DNA of 64,000 nucleotides from an uncultured Aquimarina sp. (GTDB lineage Bacteria; Bacteroidota; Bacteroidia; Flavobacteriales; Flavobacteriaceae). The stretch is from positions 62,001-126,000 of the forward strand of contig CANMLU010000009.1 of NCBI GenBank assembly GCA_947498815.1, read 5' to 3'. Both the position numbers and the translations under genes were made by a program. Positions within the stretch are counted from its first letter, which is position 1. Each line of letters starts with the position of its first letter. The notes beneath the pieces were generated by a model, which saw nothing but the letters and a program-made list of their open reading frames with translations, searched no databases and had not been told where the DNA came from. This document shows, in pieces, positions 8,554 through 16,809 of the stretch.

Positions 8554-9867
8554 TTATAGTACTCTATTTACGTCAAATGCTTCCAGTTCGTCTCCTACCT
8601 TTCTCAAAAATGATCCTCCCAAAAATCCATCAACCACTCTATGATCAAAGGATAAAGACAAATACATCATACTTCTGATTGCTATCTCATCACCATTTTC
8701 TGTTGTAATTACTTCTGGTCTTTTTTTGATGATCCCTAAAGCCAGTATTGCGACTTCGGGCTGATTGATAATAGGAGTTCCCATAAGACTTCCAAAGGTC
8801 CCTACATTAGAAATGGTAAATGTACTTCCACCTATATCATCTGGTTTCAAAGCGTTATTTCGTGCGCTTTTTGCCAAGTGATTCACACGCTTCGCCAATC
8901 CCGAGAGGTTTTTTTCATCTGCATTCTTAACCACGGGTACTATCAAATTTCCACTAGGTAACGCCGTTGCCATCCCCACATTAATATCCTTGTGAACTAC
9001 AATTTTATTACCATCCACAGAAACATTAATCATTGGAAATTCTTTAATTGCCTTAGAGACTGCCTCAACAAAAATGGGGGTAAACGTAAGTTTTTCTCCA
9101 TGCTTTTCTTGAAATTCTTTTTTAACACTATTTCTCCAATTCACAATATTGGTTACATCTACTTCAATATAGCTTGTAACATGGGGGGAAGTCTGCTTGG
9201 AGTATACCATATGATCTGCAATCATTTTACGCATACGATCCATCTCTACAATGCGATCTTTTCCTTCAACATAAGAAATAGATGGAGCATTATACGACGA
9301 TTTTGGAACTTGTGGTTGTGGCCTACTCGGTAATGGATACTTTCTGCGTTTAAGGTACTGTATCACATCACTTTTTCTGATTCGACCATCTGTACCTGTT
9401 CCTGGAATACTTTGAACTTCCTCCAAAGTTAGATTTTCCTTTTGAGCAATACTCAGTACCAACGGAGACAAAAATGCATCGGGGTTCGATACCAGTTTCC
9501 GATTTGGTCTTTCTTGATTTGAATACCCTCTCTGTCCTTCAGACATCTCTCCCAAAGGGAGAGAGACTTCATTTGGCTTTTCACCTACAATGGTTTCGGA
9601 TTTAATACTTTTCTTTGCAAAATCCTCAGCGACAGTAATAAGTGCGATTACTTTTCCTGTTTCGACAACTTCATTGGGTTCAAAATAAATTTCTGCAATA
9701 ACACCATTACATGGCGAAGGTACTTCGGCATCTACCTTATCGGTAGCTACTTCAAGAATTGCTTCATCATCTTCAACAGGGTCACCGACCTTCTTCAACC
9801 AATTCAAAATAGTCGCTTCGGATATACTTTCGCCCATTTTGGGCATTTTTAATTCTATTGTTGGCAT
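8554..9867 (-). CDS. Dihydrolipoamide acyltransferase (E2) of a 2-oxoacid dehydrogenase complex
   Basis: The 437-residue E2 has an N-terminal lipoyl domain (MPKMGESISEATI; lipoyl-lysine Lys44 in ATDKVDAE), a peripheral-subunit-binding domain at about 125-175 (AFLSPLVLSIA...GTGTDGRIRKSDV) and a C-terminal catalytic acyltransferase domain ending in SFDHRVVDG with the active-site His. It would accept the acyl group from E1 and pass it to CoA. The inter-domain linker (residues about 100-115, SLPLGEMSEGQRGY) is the translation of an interspersed repeat inserted in frame. A palindrome matching the paaE operator ends 7 bases before the start codon, so expression is probably under the TetR regulator of the block. 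Branched-chain type is inferred from the neighbours. Confidence 0.92.
   Translation of the reverse strand: MPTIELKMPKMGESISEATILNWLKKVGDPVEDDEAILEVATDKVDAEVPSPCNGVIAEIYFEPNEVVETGKVIALITVAEDFAKKSIKSETIVGEKPNEVSLPLGEMSEGQRGYSNQERPNRKLVSNPDAFLSPLVLSIAQKENLTLEEVQSIPGTGTDGRIRKSDVIQYLKRRKYPLPSRPQPQVPKSSYNAPSISYVEGKDRIVEMDRMRKMIADHMVYSKQTSPHVTSYIEVDVTNIVNWRNSVKKEFQEKHGEKLTFTPIFVEAVSKAIKEFPMINVSVDGNKIVVHKDINVGMATALPSGNLIVPVVKNADEKNLSGLAKRVNHLAKSARNNALKPDDIGGSTFTISNVGTFGSLMGTPIINQPEVAILALGIIKKRPEVITTENGDEIAIRSMMYLSLSFDHRVVDGFLGGSFLRKVGDELEAFDVNRVL
9525..9570. repeat. Interspersed repeat inside the E2 coding sequence
   Basis: Bases reading CTCTCTCCCTTTGGGAGAGA then TGTCTGAAGGACAGAGAGGG on the minus strand form a known kind of Flavobacteriia dispersed repeat (recognised from memory). 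Here it is in frame and encodes linker residues of about 100-115 of E2. Confidence 0.65.
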
Positions 9868-9873
9868 TTGGTT

Positions 9874-9891
9874 AACTAATGTTCGTTAGTT
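9874..9891. promoter_or_regulatory. Probable TetR operator, second copy (before E2)
   Basis: AACTAATGTTCGTTAGTT is an 18-base inverted repeat. On the minus strand it reads AAAACTAAC-GAAC-ATTAGTTAA and matches the palindrome over the paaE promoter (AAAACTAAC-AATC-GTTAGTTTT) at the whole left arm and most of the right. It lies just upstream of the E2 start codon. I saw no clear TAnnTTTG promoter here, so it may act on a weak promoter or as a roadblock. Confidence 0.65.
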
Positions 9892-9924
9892 TTATGTCTA
9901 TATTTTATTTCCTCTATTTTGTTG

Positions 9925-9958
9925 CACTTCGACAACACTTCGACAAGCTCAGTGTGAC
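9925..9958. repeat. Intergenic CTTCGACAAGCTCAG repeat with partial tandem duplication
   Basis: ACACT...AGTGT stem version of the dispersed unit (9935-9958), preceded by a duplicated partial copy (CACTTCGACAA at 9925-9935). It lies between paaY and the E2 gene. Confidence 0.75.
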
Positions 9959-9976
9959 AGCTTAGTGTATCAAAAA

Positions 9977-10573
9977 TTATTTATTCTTAAACTCTTCTAA
10001 AGTCTTATAAAAGGTATCCTGTATTGGTCTATCTTTCGGAACCTCTCTCAAAGGTTCAACTTCTTGTAAAGACTCAAAACAGTCGCCTGGCAATTGCTGA
10101 TATAACTTAGTCCCCTTGGTTTTCCAATGGATCATATCGTCACTGACCTCTTTGACCACTTTTGCCGGATTACCAACGATTAAACTTCGTTTAGCAAAGG
10201 TAGCATTTGCTTTTACAAACGACATGGCTCCAACGATACATTCATCACCGATCTCGGCATCATCCATAATCACGGTATTCATACCAATCAAGCAATTACG
10301 CCCAAGATTTGCACCATGTATCACCGCACCATGCCCCACATGAGCACTTTCTTTGAGTACAATGGATTTACCCGGAAACATATGCACAGTGCAATTTTCT
10401 TGCACATTTACACCATCTTCAAGGATAATCTGCCCCCAGTCTCCACGAATTGCAGCTCCTGGTCCTATATAGCAGTTTTTACCAATAATCACATTACCGG
10501 TAACGGCTGCCAAGGGATGCACAAAACTACTTCCGTGTATAACAGGTATATATCCTTTAAAACTGTATATCAT
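9977..10573 (-). CDS. paaY: PaaY-type gamma-carbonic-anhydrase-like hexapeptide protein
   Basis: The 198-residue protein is a left-handed beta-helix of hexapeptide repeats (GKNCYIGPGAAIRGDWG, GHGAVIHGANLGRNCLIGMN). His residues in HMFPG, HVGHGAVIHG occupy the metal-binding positions of the gamma-class carbonic anhydrase family. PaaY of the phenylacetate pathway belongs to this family and is described as a thioesterase that removes dead-end CoA esters. The C-terminal tail (VEPLREVPKDRPIQDTFYK) is longer than in plain carbonic-anhydrase homologues and fits PaaY. Placement in the paa block supports the assignment. Dispersed repeats flank it on both sides. Confidence 0.88.
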   Translation of the reverse strand: MIYSFKGYIPVIHGSSFVHPLAAVTGNVIIGKNCYIGPGAAIRGDWGQIILEDGVNVQENCTVHMFPGKSIVLKESAHVGHGAVIHGANLGRNCLIGMNTVIMDDAEIGDECIVGAMSFVKANATFAKRSLIVGNPAKVVKEVSDDMIHWKTKGTKLYQQLPGDCFESLQEVEPLREVPKDRPIQDTFYKTLEEFKNK

Positions 10574-10630
10574 TGTTAAATATTAAATTATAAATGCAAA
10601 ATATTAAAGTAGATACTTTTTACTTCAATT

Positions 10631-10655
10631 ACACTTCGACAAGCTCAGTGTGACA
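10631..10655. repeat. Intergenic CTTCGACAAGCTCAG repeat
   Basis: ACACTTCGACAAGCTCAGTG followed by TGACA, with ACACT/AGTGT arms. It lies 10 bases downstream of the enoyl-CoA hydratase stop. Confidence 0.8.
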
Positions 10656-10665
10656 ATATTTTTTA

Positions 10666-11418
10666 TTACTTAAATCGTTTCAATGTTTCTTTTGTAAACT
10701 CACTTAGTGCTAATCTTCCACTAATAACAGCTCTATCTGCCAATAAGGTATCCCAATGTTCTGTTCCTTCCCAAAACACTTTCTTCATATCCTTCATGGC
10801 CTCTGGGTTATAGGTACATAAATGTTCTGCAAAAGCTTTTACCTCGGCATCTAGCGTTTCTATATCTTCAAAAACCTTTGTAAATAAGCCTTTATCTCTA
10901 GCCCATTCCGCATCATAAAATGAATTTGCGTCGATGGCAATTTGTGTCATGGCCGATAGTCCTATCTTACGTTCTATAGCGGGTCCAACCACAAATGGTC
11001 CAATACCAACATTAAGTTCACTAAGTTTTATTGAGGCATATTTTGTAGCCATACAATAATCTGTAGCTGCAGCCAATCCAACTCCTCCGCCTACAGTCTT
11101 TCCTTGGATACGACCAATAACGAACTTTGGACATTTGCGCATGGCGTTAATCACATTGGCAAAACCCGAAAAGAAAATCTTTCCGGTGTTGGCATCATTG
11201 ATATTAATTAGTTCTTTAAAGCTGGCTCCTGCACAGAAGGTTCTATCTCTTCCACTTTTTAATACAATTACTTTGATTTCATCATTCTCTCCAGCTTCAG
11301 TAATTGTTTGGGCCAATTTTGCCAGAATATCTCCCGGCAATGAATTATGTGCGGGATGAAAGAACTCTATCGTTCCTATTCCGTTTTCTATAGTTATGTT
11401 TACGTATGGTTGTGTCAA
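10666..11418 (-). CDS. Enoyl-CoA hydratase/isomerase family protein (PaaF candidate)
   Basis: A 250-residue crotonase-fold protein. Visible signatures are IGTIEFFHPAHNSL, FCAGASFKEL (oxyanion-hole region), GRIQGKTVGGGVGLAAATDYCMA (second oxyanion strand) and LSELNVGIGPFVVGPAIERK. The position after paaZ and paaJ suggests hydration of 2,3-dehydroadipyl-CoA, the PaaF step, since the other crotonase in the block (18471-19250) looks like PaaG. It is not a close textbook PaaF, so a methylglutaconyl-CoA or other branched-chain hydratase role is also possible, especially with the E1/E2/aminotransferase genes downstream. No symbol is given for that reason. Confidence 0.82.
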   Translation of the reverse strand: MTQPYVNITIENGIGTIEFFHPAHNSLPGDILAKLAQTITEAGENDEIKVIVLKSGRDRTFCAGASFKELININDANTGKIFFSGFANVINAMRKCPKFVIGRIQGKTVGGGVGLAAATDYCMATKYASIKLSELNVGIGPFVVGPAIERKIGLSAMTQIAIDANSFYDAEWARDKGLFTKVFEDIETLDAEVKAFAEHLCTYNPEAMKDMKKVFWEGTEHWDTLLADRAVISGRLALSEFTKETLKRFK

Positions 11419-11438
11419 CTTATATCTATATTTATTAT

Positions 11439-11500
11439 CACATTGAGCTTGTCGAAATGTTTTTTAGCACAAATTTCCTTCGGAAGGCTCAGTATGACAT
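11439..11500. repeat. Two diverged, oppositely oriented copies of the CTTCGAC repeat
   Basis: The inverted copy at 11439-11460 reads ACATTTCGACAAGCTCAATG on the minus strand with ATT/AAT arms. A second variant at 11476-11500 contains CCTTCGGAAGG and CTCAGTATGACA. Both lie in the spacer between paaZ and the hydratase. Confidence 0.65.
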
Positions 11501-11520
11501 CAGTTCATTTTTAATTCTAT

Positions 11521-14019
11521 TTAATCTAATAACCCAAATTGAGTAAGGTGATGATTTAAATGTTTAACATTCAATAAATCCCACTCGAACTTATTCATCT
11601 CACCAAAAACTGCATTTTTTGTTACTGCGTCTGGATTTTCTTTAAAGTAAGCTTCAAATTCATCATATGCATCGATAAGCTTTCCTTTTGCAGTAGCCAA
11701 ATCTTCATGAACTAAATCTTCCAACGCTCCTTCTTTCATTAATGGATGATAAACATCTTTTGGCATCTGTTTATGATTATAAATCATTTCTTGCACTCTC
11801 TCCAAATATTTCTCGGGAGTGGCTATTTCAAAATTCTGAATTTGCCCAGCACCAATTCTAATCGTTTTCTCAATATGCTCAACCATATGCTGGGGGGTCA
11901 TAGTTCCCCATTTTGGTTTTGCATCCTCTTTTAGCCCTGCTAAATATCCTTCAATATTTGATCTATCGACTTGTATAAATGGTGATTTTTTCTGTACCAT
12001 TGTTAAAATCGTCGCTATTGCTGCTAGCTCATCTTCCTGATCAAAAACTTCAACAAACCATTTAACTATACCACTTGGTAATTCTTTACCTCGATGATCT
12101 CGATCAATTTTCTGTTTACAAGTTAATCGCACGTATACCGTATCGTTATGGTAAATAGGTCTTAAGAATCGACATTCTTCAAGCCCATAATTAGCAGCTA
12201 CCGGTCCTTTATTAGGATATACGAACAATCCAGCTGCTGCAGCAAGTATAAAGTATCCATGTGCAGTACGTTTTTCAAAAATACTCCCTTCCAAAGATGT
12301 AATATCGGTATGGGCATAAAAATGATCCCAGGTTAGATTTGCAAAATTGATAATATCAGTATCTGTAACCGTACGTTTATGTGTTTTTAATGACATTCCA
12401 GGTTCAATATCTTCCCAATGATATGCAAACGGGTGTTTTTCTGAGTCTTTATATGCCGAGTTTGCCTGGTAAATACCTGTGATTTCTGTTAATGTTGTTG
12501 GCGTTCCTTGAATTGCACATCGTTGCATATAATGTTTGATCCCGCGCATTCCGCCCATTTCTTCTCCTCCTCCGGCTCTACCTGGACCACCATGAGTAAG
12601 CATTGGCAATGGCGAACCATGACCTGTACTTTGCTTGGCATTTTCTCTATTTCCTACCAAAATACGTCCATGATGAGATGCCGCACCCACCACAAAATCT
12701 TTGGCAATCTTATCATCGTATGTAAAAATTGAAGATACCAAGGATCCTTTACCCATTTGGGTTAAGGTAATTGCATCATCTAGGGTATTATAAGGTATGA
12801 TCGTTGAAACTGGTCCAAACGCTTCTATCTCATGTACACCAGTATTCTTGAAAGGATGATCCTCTCTTAATAAAATTGGAGGCACAAAAGCTCCTTTTTG
12901 AGCATCAGCTCCAATAGTTTCAATTTTATCCAAATCACCATATACCATTTGTGCAGTTTTAGCGATTTGAGATACGTTATTTTTAAAACTTTCTACCTGT
13001 TGTTTGCTTGCCAAGGCTCCCATTCGAACTTCCTTAAGCCTTGGGTCACCAATGGTCACTTTATCTAGTTGCTGCCCTAGTGCTATTTGTACATCTTCAA
13101 CAAGATCAGATGGTACAATAATTCTTCGGATTGCTGTACATTTTTGACCAGATTTTACGGTCATTTCTTTTCGAACTTCTTTGACAAACAAATCAAATTC
13201 TGGCGTTCCGGGTACGGCATCTTTTCCTAGTACCGAAGCATTAAGTGAATCTGCTTCCATAGTAAAAGGAACAGATTCTTCGATTAATCTTGGATGTGCT
13301 TTTAATATTCTACCCGTATGTGCAGAACCTGTAAAGGTCACTACATCTTGAGACCCGACTGTGTCCAAGATATTTTTGGTCATACCGCTTAATAATTGCA
13401 ATGATCCTTCTGGTAAAATTCCAGAATCTACAATCACTCGAACAACAGCTTCTGTTAAATATGCGGTTTGTGGAGCCGGTAAAACGACTGCCGGTACTCC
13501 AGCCATCCAATTGACTGCACATTTTTCTAACATTCCCCAAATCGGGAAATTAAACGCATTAATATGTACTGCCACACCTCTTTTGGGCACCAGAATGTGA
13601 TGCGCCATAAACCTACCTCCACGCGAAAGATCAATCGGATCACCCTCGACATGGTAAGGTTGATTAGGAAATAATTTTCTTAAGGAAGCATTGGCAAATA
13701 AGTTTCCAAACCCACCTTCGATATCAATCCAACTATCCACACGAGTGGCTCCGGAACGATAACTCAATTCATAAAAATCTTCCTTTCTTTTGGTAAGATA
13801 CAGTGCCAATTTTTTAAGCATATTGCCACGCTCCTGAAAAGTCATTTTTCTTATCACTTCTCCTCCTTTGGTTCTGGCATATTGCAATACTTCAGGGATA
13901 TCTAACCCATCGGTAGTTGACAGGCCAATAACTTCGCCAGTTACGGCATCATGCATTATGGTTCCATCACCAGAACCAGCTGCCCACTTACCATTGATAT
14001 AGCTTTCTAATTTTTTCAT
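11521..14019 (-). CDS. paaZ: PaaZ bifunctional oxepin-CoA hydrolase / aldehyde dehydrogenase with extra C-terminal domain
   Basis: PaaZ opens the oxepin-CoA ring with its hydratase domain and oxidises the resulting semialdehyde with its aldehyde dehydrogenase domain. Residues of about 1-510 are aldehyde dehydrogenase (YINGKWAAGSGDG, INAFNFPIWG, VTFTGSAHTG, SGQKCTAIRRI with catalytic Cys). About 530-680 is a MaoC/hot-dog hydratase (FANLTWDHFYAHTD, TAHGYFILAAAAGLF). The last ~150 residues (PKWGTMTPQHMVEHIEKTI ... NVKHLNHHLTQFGL) are not in E. coli PaaZ (681 residues) and resemble a DUF1569/DinB-like helical domain with conserved histidines. The frame runs to 14076, but its first codons overlap a dispersed repeat, so the ATG at 14019 (MKKLESYING) is preferred. 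Confidence 0.92.
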   Translation of the reverse strand: MKKLESYINGKWAAGSGDGTIMHDAVTGEVIGLSTTDGLDIPEVLQYARTKGGEVIRKMTFQERGNMLKKLALYLTKRKEDFYELSYRSGATRVDSWIDIEGGFGNLFANASLRKLFPNQPYHVEGDPIDLSRGGRFMAHHILVPKRGVAVHINAFNFPIWGMLEKCAVNWMAGVPAVVLPAPQTAYLTEAVVRVIVDSGILPEGSLQLLSGMTKNILDTVGSQDVVTFTGSAHTGRILKAHPRLIEESVPFTMEADSLNASVLGKDAVPGTPEFDLFVKEVRKEMTVKSGQKCTAIRRIIVPSDLVEDVQIALGQQLDKVTIGDPRLKEVRMGALASKQQVESFKNNVSQIAKTAQMVYGDLDKIETIGADAQKGAFVPPILLREDHPFKNTGVHEIEAFGPVSTIIPYNTLDDAITLTQMGKGSLVSSIFTYDDKIAKDFVVGAASHHGRILVGNRENAKQSTGHGSPLPMLTHGGPGRAGGGEEMGGMRGIKHYMQRCAIQGTPTTLTEITGIYQANSAYKDSEKHPFAYHWEDIEPGMSLKTHKRTVTDTDIINFANLTWDHFYAHTDITSLEGSIFEKRTAHGYFILAAAAGLFVYPNKGPVAANYGLEECRFLRPIYHNDTVYVRLTCKQKIDRDHRGKELPSGIVKWFVEVFDQEDELAAIATILTMVQKKSPFIQVDRSNIEGYLAGLKEDAKPKWGTMTPQHMVEHIEKTIRIGAGQIQNFEIATPEKYLERVQEMIYNHKQMPKDVYHPLMKEGALEDLVHEDLATAKGKLIDAYDEFEAYFKENPDAVTKNAVFGEMNKFEWDLLNVKHLNHHLTQFGLLD

Positions 14020-14061
14020 TGTTTTACCAATTTTTATTTCTTTTCTTTTTTGCATTACCCT

Positions 14062-14087
14062 ACCCTTCGACTCCACTCAGGGTGACA
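14062..14087. repeat. Intergenic CTTCGACTCC repeat, ACCCT/AGGGT stem version
   Basis: ACCCTTCGACTCCACTCAGG then GTGACA. The ACCCT/AGGGT arms replace the ACACT/AGTGT arms of the copies near 9.9 and 10.6 kb, so pairing is kept. It lies between paaJ and paaZ. Confidence 0.8.
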
Positions 14088-14112
14088 TCACAAAAAAATA
14101 GTATCATATATT

Positions 14113-15321
14113 CTACAAATTGACGTTTTCAATTACGCATGCATATCCTTGACCAACGCCAACACACATAGTAATTAAAGCGTAGCGTTTCTTTTTTTCT
14201 TGTAATTCTAAAGCCGCAGAATATGCTATTCTTGTACCTGTTACTCCCAGTGGATGTCCGATAGCAATTGATCCTCCGTTTGGATTTATTCTTGGATCAT
14301 CATCTTGCAAGCCCCATTCACGAACACAAGCTAGTGCTTGTGAAGCAAAGGCTTCATTAAGCTCAATGACATCTACATCCTCCATGGTGATACCAGCTTT
14401 TTTCAACGCTTTATTGGATGCTTGAACCGGACCTATTCCCATAATTCTAGGCTCTACTCCTACTACCGCAGAACTTACAATTCTTGCAATCGGTTTCAGT
14501 CCATATTTTTTCACAGCATCTTCGGAAGCAATGATTGTGGCTGCGGCACCGTCGTTTAATCCTGAAGAATTCCCTGCAGTTACACTTCCATCTTTTTTAA
14601 AGGCCGGGCGTAACTTTCCTAATATTTCTTTGGTCGTAGTTGGTTTTACAAATTCATCATTTGTAAACTGAATAGGATCTTTTTTGCGTTGAGGAATTTC
14701 GACAGTTGTAATTTCTTTGGCCAACCTTCCGGATTGTTGAGCTTTGGTCGCCTTCATTTGGCTCCAATATGCAAAAGCATCCTGATCTTCGCGAGAGATG
14801 TTGTATTTTTCAACAAGATTCTCGGCTGTGTTTCCCATTCCGTCGGTCCCATATAACTCATGCATTTTTTTGTTAACAAAGCGCCATCCAAAACTAGAAT
14901 CATACATTTTTGAATCGTTTCCAAATGCCGATGATGGTTTGGCAATCACATAAGGACCACGGGTCATATTCTCGACTCCACCAGAAATAAACACATCTCC
15001 ATCTCCCGCTTTTATTGCACGATTGGCATGAATAATTGCAGACAGCCCTGAGCTACACAGACGATTTACTGTCTCGCCAGGAACAGTAAATGGTAATCCT
15101 GCCAAGAGTGAACACATACGCGCTACATTTCGATTATCTTCTCCAGCTTGATTGGCGCATCCCATAATCACATCATCATATGCTTCTTTGGGAATATTTG
15201 GGTTCTTTGCTACCAATTTCTCTATTACCAAGGCTCCCAAATCATCTGTACGAACAGCAGATAACGTCCCTTTATAATTTCCTATTGGAGTTCGAACTCC
15301 ATCTATGATATATGCTTCCAT
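14113..15321 (-). CDS. paaJ: 3-oxoadipyl-CoA thiolase
   Basis: A thiolase-family acyltransferase of 402 residues that splits 3-oxoadipyl-CoA into acetyl-CoA and succinyl-CoA, the last step of phenylacetate degradation. The N-terminal region has [14 protein letters not shown] and the catalytic Cys in [12 protein letters not shown]. The C-terminal region has [32 protein letters not shown] (catalytic His) and [10 protein letters not shown] (second catalytic Cys). The frame stays open to 15438, but the preferred start is the ATG at 15321 (MEAYIIDG), where thiolases normally begin; the upstream codons read AT-rich spacer. Substrate assignment rests on the paa neighbours. Confidence 0.92.
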   Translation of the reverse strand: MEAYIIDGVRTPIGNYKGTLSAVRTDDLGALVIEKLVAKNPNIPKEAYDDVIMGCANQAGEDNRNVARMCSLLAGLPFTVPGETVNRLCSSGLSAIIHANRAIKAGDGDVFISGGVENMTRGPYVIAKPSSAFGNDSKMYDSSFGWRFVNKKMHELYGTDGMGNTAENLVEKYNISREDQDAFAYWSQMKATKAQQSGRLAKEITTVEIPQRKKDPIQFTNDEFVKPTTTKEILGKLRPAFKKDGSVTAGNSSGLNDGAAATIIASEDAVKKYGLKPIARIVSSAVVGVEPRIMGIGPVQASNKALKKAGITMEDVDVIELNEAFASQALACVREWGLQDDDPRINPNGGSIAIGHPLGVTGTRIAYSAALELQEKKKRYALITMCVGVGQGYACVIENVNL

Positions 15322-15388
15322 TAAATATCCAATTTTGAATTTTGAATACTGAATATCCAAATATCTGTCAATACAATATTTATAATTC

Positions 15389-15753
15389 TCATTTGTTTTT
15401 GTTTTTCGAAGTTCGAATACTTGAAACGAAAATCGCAATTAGTTCATTATTTTCCTTTAAAAGATTCTCTATCTCTTCATTATCTACAATCAACCCCGCC
15501 CCTTTTTGAATTTTCAAGTTTACTAGCGATTCTCTTAATTCTTTTAGGCATAGCTTCATTTTATGTTGAAAATCACGAGAAGATTCAGCGCTTTGAGCTT
15601 CACCATAATTTAATGCCGCAGATGTTGTTGAACGTATTAGTTGTTTGGACAAATGTTGAAGAGCATAGTCTCCTTCCAATTTTCCACATGCCAAAATAAT
15701 AGAAATAGAAAATTGAATTAACCTAGCCTCTAAATCATATTTTTTTCTTTCAT
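15389..15753 (-). pseudogene. Four-helix bundle (S23-type) protein, start codon out of frame
   Basis: The main frame gives a C-terminal four-helix protein of the S23/intervening-sequence family (ALNYGEAQSAESSRDF, LKELRESLVNLKI, ENNELIAIFVSSI). The family N terminus (KKYDLEARLIQFSISIILAC) can be read upstream, but the only ATG, at 15753, is in another frame: ATG-AAA-G is followed by seven A (15740-15746 on the plus strand). Eight A would give MKEKKYDLEAR joined to the rest. So the gene carries a one-base deletion at a homopolymer, or is made by slippage there, or the base call is wrong. In-frame initiation could only use TTG or ATT. It lies between paaJ and a lipoprotein gene. Confidence 0.7.
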
Positions 15754-15822
15754 TTATTTAATCAATTCGAGAAATCAAAACTTCATAATTCATTATTCTT
15801 CTGTTCTGTATTCGTTATTATT

Positions 15823-16368
15823 TTACTCAAGTTTAGCCGACAAAACGGATTTCTCAATAAGGGGCAAATACTTTGATTCTTCTGTTTTTGGATAAAACGA
15901 GGATATCATCATCGTTTTATCACCAGCTGGTAATGCATGCATGATCATGATCATTTCATCCCCTACCTCATCAACCATCATTGATTTTTGCTGTAATATT
16001 ATTTTTCCTTCTCTTTCGATTTCTTCAATTCCTATGAGCGTGGTTCCCTCTTGGCTCGGCTCTTTTTTTAGTTGTTCTTTTAATTTTTCATAAGGTTGAG
16101 GAGCAAGCATGGTCATAATCCCGGCAGACATATCTTCGGTTACTCTATTACTACCATTATCAATCACGAATACGGTTTCATCAACTTCAATTTTAATCTC
16201 TGAATTGAATACGTCACTTAATGCACTATTAACATCGTCTTGTGAAACTTCATCTTGCTTCGAGTTTTCTTGAGTAGATACTCCCGGAAGTGTTTGAGTT
16301 TTCGATTTTTGATCTCTCCCACATGAAATAATTACTCCTAGCACTACTATTATAAAAAAGTTTTTCAT
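15823..16368 (-). CDS. Small lipoprotein of unknown function
   Basis: The 181-residue product has a short hydrophobic N terminus ending in VIISC (Cys16), which suggests a lipoprotein anchor. A Thr/Gln/Ser/Asp-rich linker of about 40 residues follows, then a compact domain with alternating charged and hydrophobic strands (IEVDETVFVIDNGSNRV, KIILQQKSMMVDEVGDEMIM). I recognise no family; no catalytic motif stands out. It is inside the paa block between paaI and the frameshifted S23 gene, but nothing links it to phenylacetate metabolism beyond position. Confidence 0.75.
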   Translation of the reverse strand: MKNFFIIVVLGVIISCGRDQKSKTQTLPGVSTQENSKQDEVSQDDVNSALSDVFNSEIKIEVDETVFVIDNGSNRVTEDMSAGIMTMLAPQPYEKLKEQLKKEPSQEGTTLIGIEEIEREGKIILQQKSMMVDEVGDEMIMIMHALPAGDKTMMISSFYPKTEESKYLPLIEKSVLSAKLE

Positions 16369-16386
16369 TTATACATCTTTTAAATT

Positions 16387-16809
16387 TTATTCCCAATCTT
16401 TATTGGTTCTGTAAACAACACCTTTGAACAATGCTACTATTTCGTCTCCTCTTTTAACTTCTACGATATTAAAACCTATTTTGGTTTTGGCAATATCGGT
16501 TACGGCTTCGGCGGTTAAACAATCTCCTTCTTCTAATGCTTCAATATGGTTTATAGATGTTTCGATAGACACCGCATATTTACCATGTGTATTTGCCGAA
16601 AAACCAAAAGCAGTATCTGCCAAACTATAGGATATCCCGCCATGTGCTTTGCCCATACTATTGAGCATTTCCTTTCTCACAGTCATTCCTACTTTACATC
16701 TTCCTTTTTTAACTTCCAGAATCTCAATCCCAAGCCAAGTACTAAAGGCATCTTGCGAAAGCATCTTTACAGGTATGAGGTTTGAGGGAATTGGTTTGAG
16801 GTCTTTCAT
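16387..16809 (-). CDS. paaI: Hydroxyphenylacetyl-CoA thioesterase
   Basis: A 140-residue hot-dog fold thioesterase. The family signature NSMGKAHGGISYSLADTAFGFSAN includes the HGG motif and the catalytic acidic residue on the central helix. PaaI hydrolyses ring-hydroxylated phenylacetyl-CoA side products and so rescues CoA. The start codon overlaps the stop of the upstream S23 gene as ATGA (16806-16809), a sign of translational coupling. Size matches E. coli PaaI. Confidence 0.9.
   Translation of the reverse strand: MKDLKPIPSNLIPVKMLSQDAFSTWLGIEILEVKKGRCKVGMTVRKEMLNSMGKAHGGISYSLADTAFGFSANTHGKYAVSIETSINHIEALEEGDCLTAEAVTDIAKTKIGFNIVEVKRGDEIVALFKGVVYRTNKDWE

Noticed and set aside
8400-8678. Plus-strand open frames of up to 92 codons over the aminotransferase-E2 spacer
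   Set aside because: They translate the dispersed repeat (LHFDKLSVT) and overlap two well-supported minus-strand genes.
14020-14076. N-terminal extension of PaaZ
   Set aside because: The codons overlap a dispersed repeat and precede the normal aldehyde dehydrogenase start (MKKLESYING).
15421-15699. Plus-strand frame of 92 codons opposite the S23 gene
   Set aside because: No recognisable product; antisense to a frame with clear family similarity.
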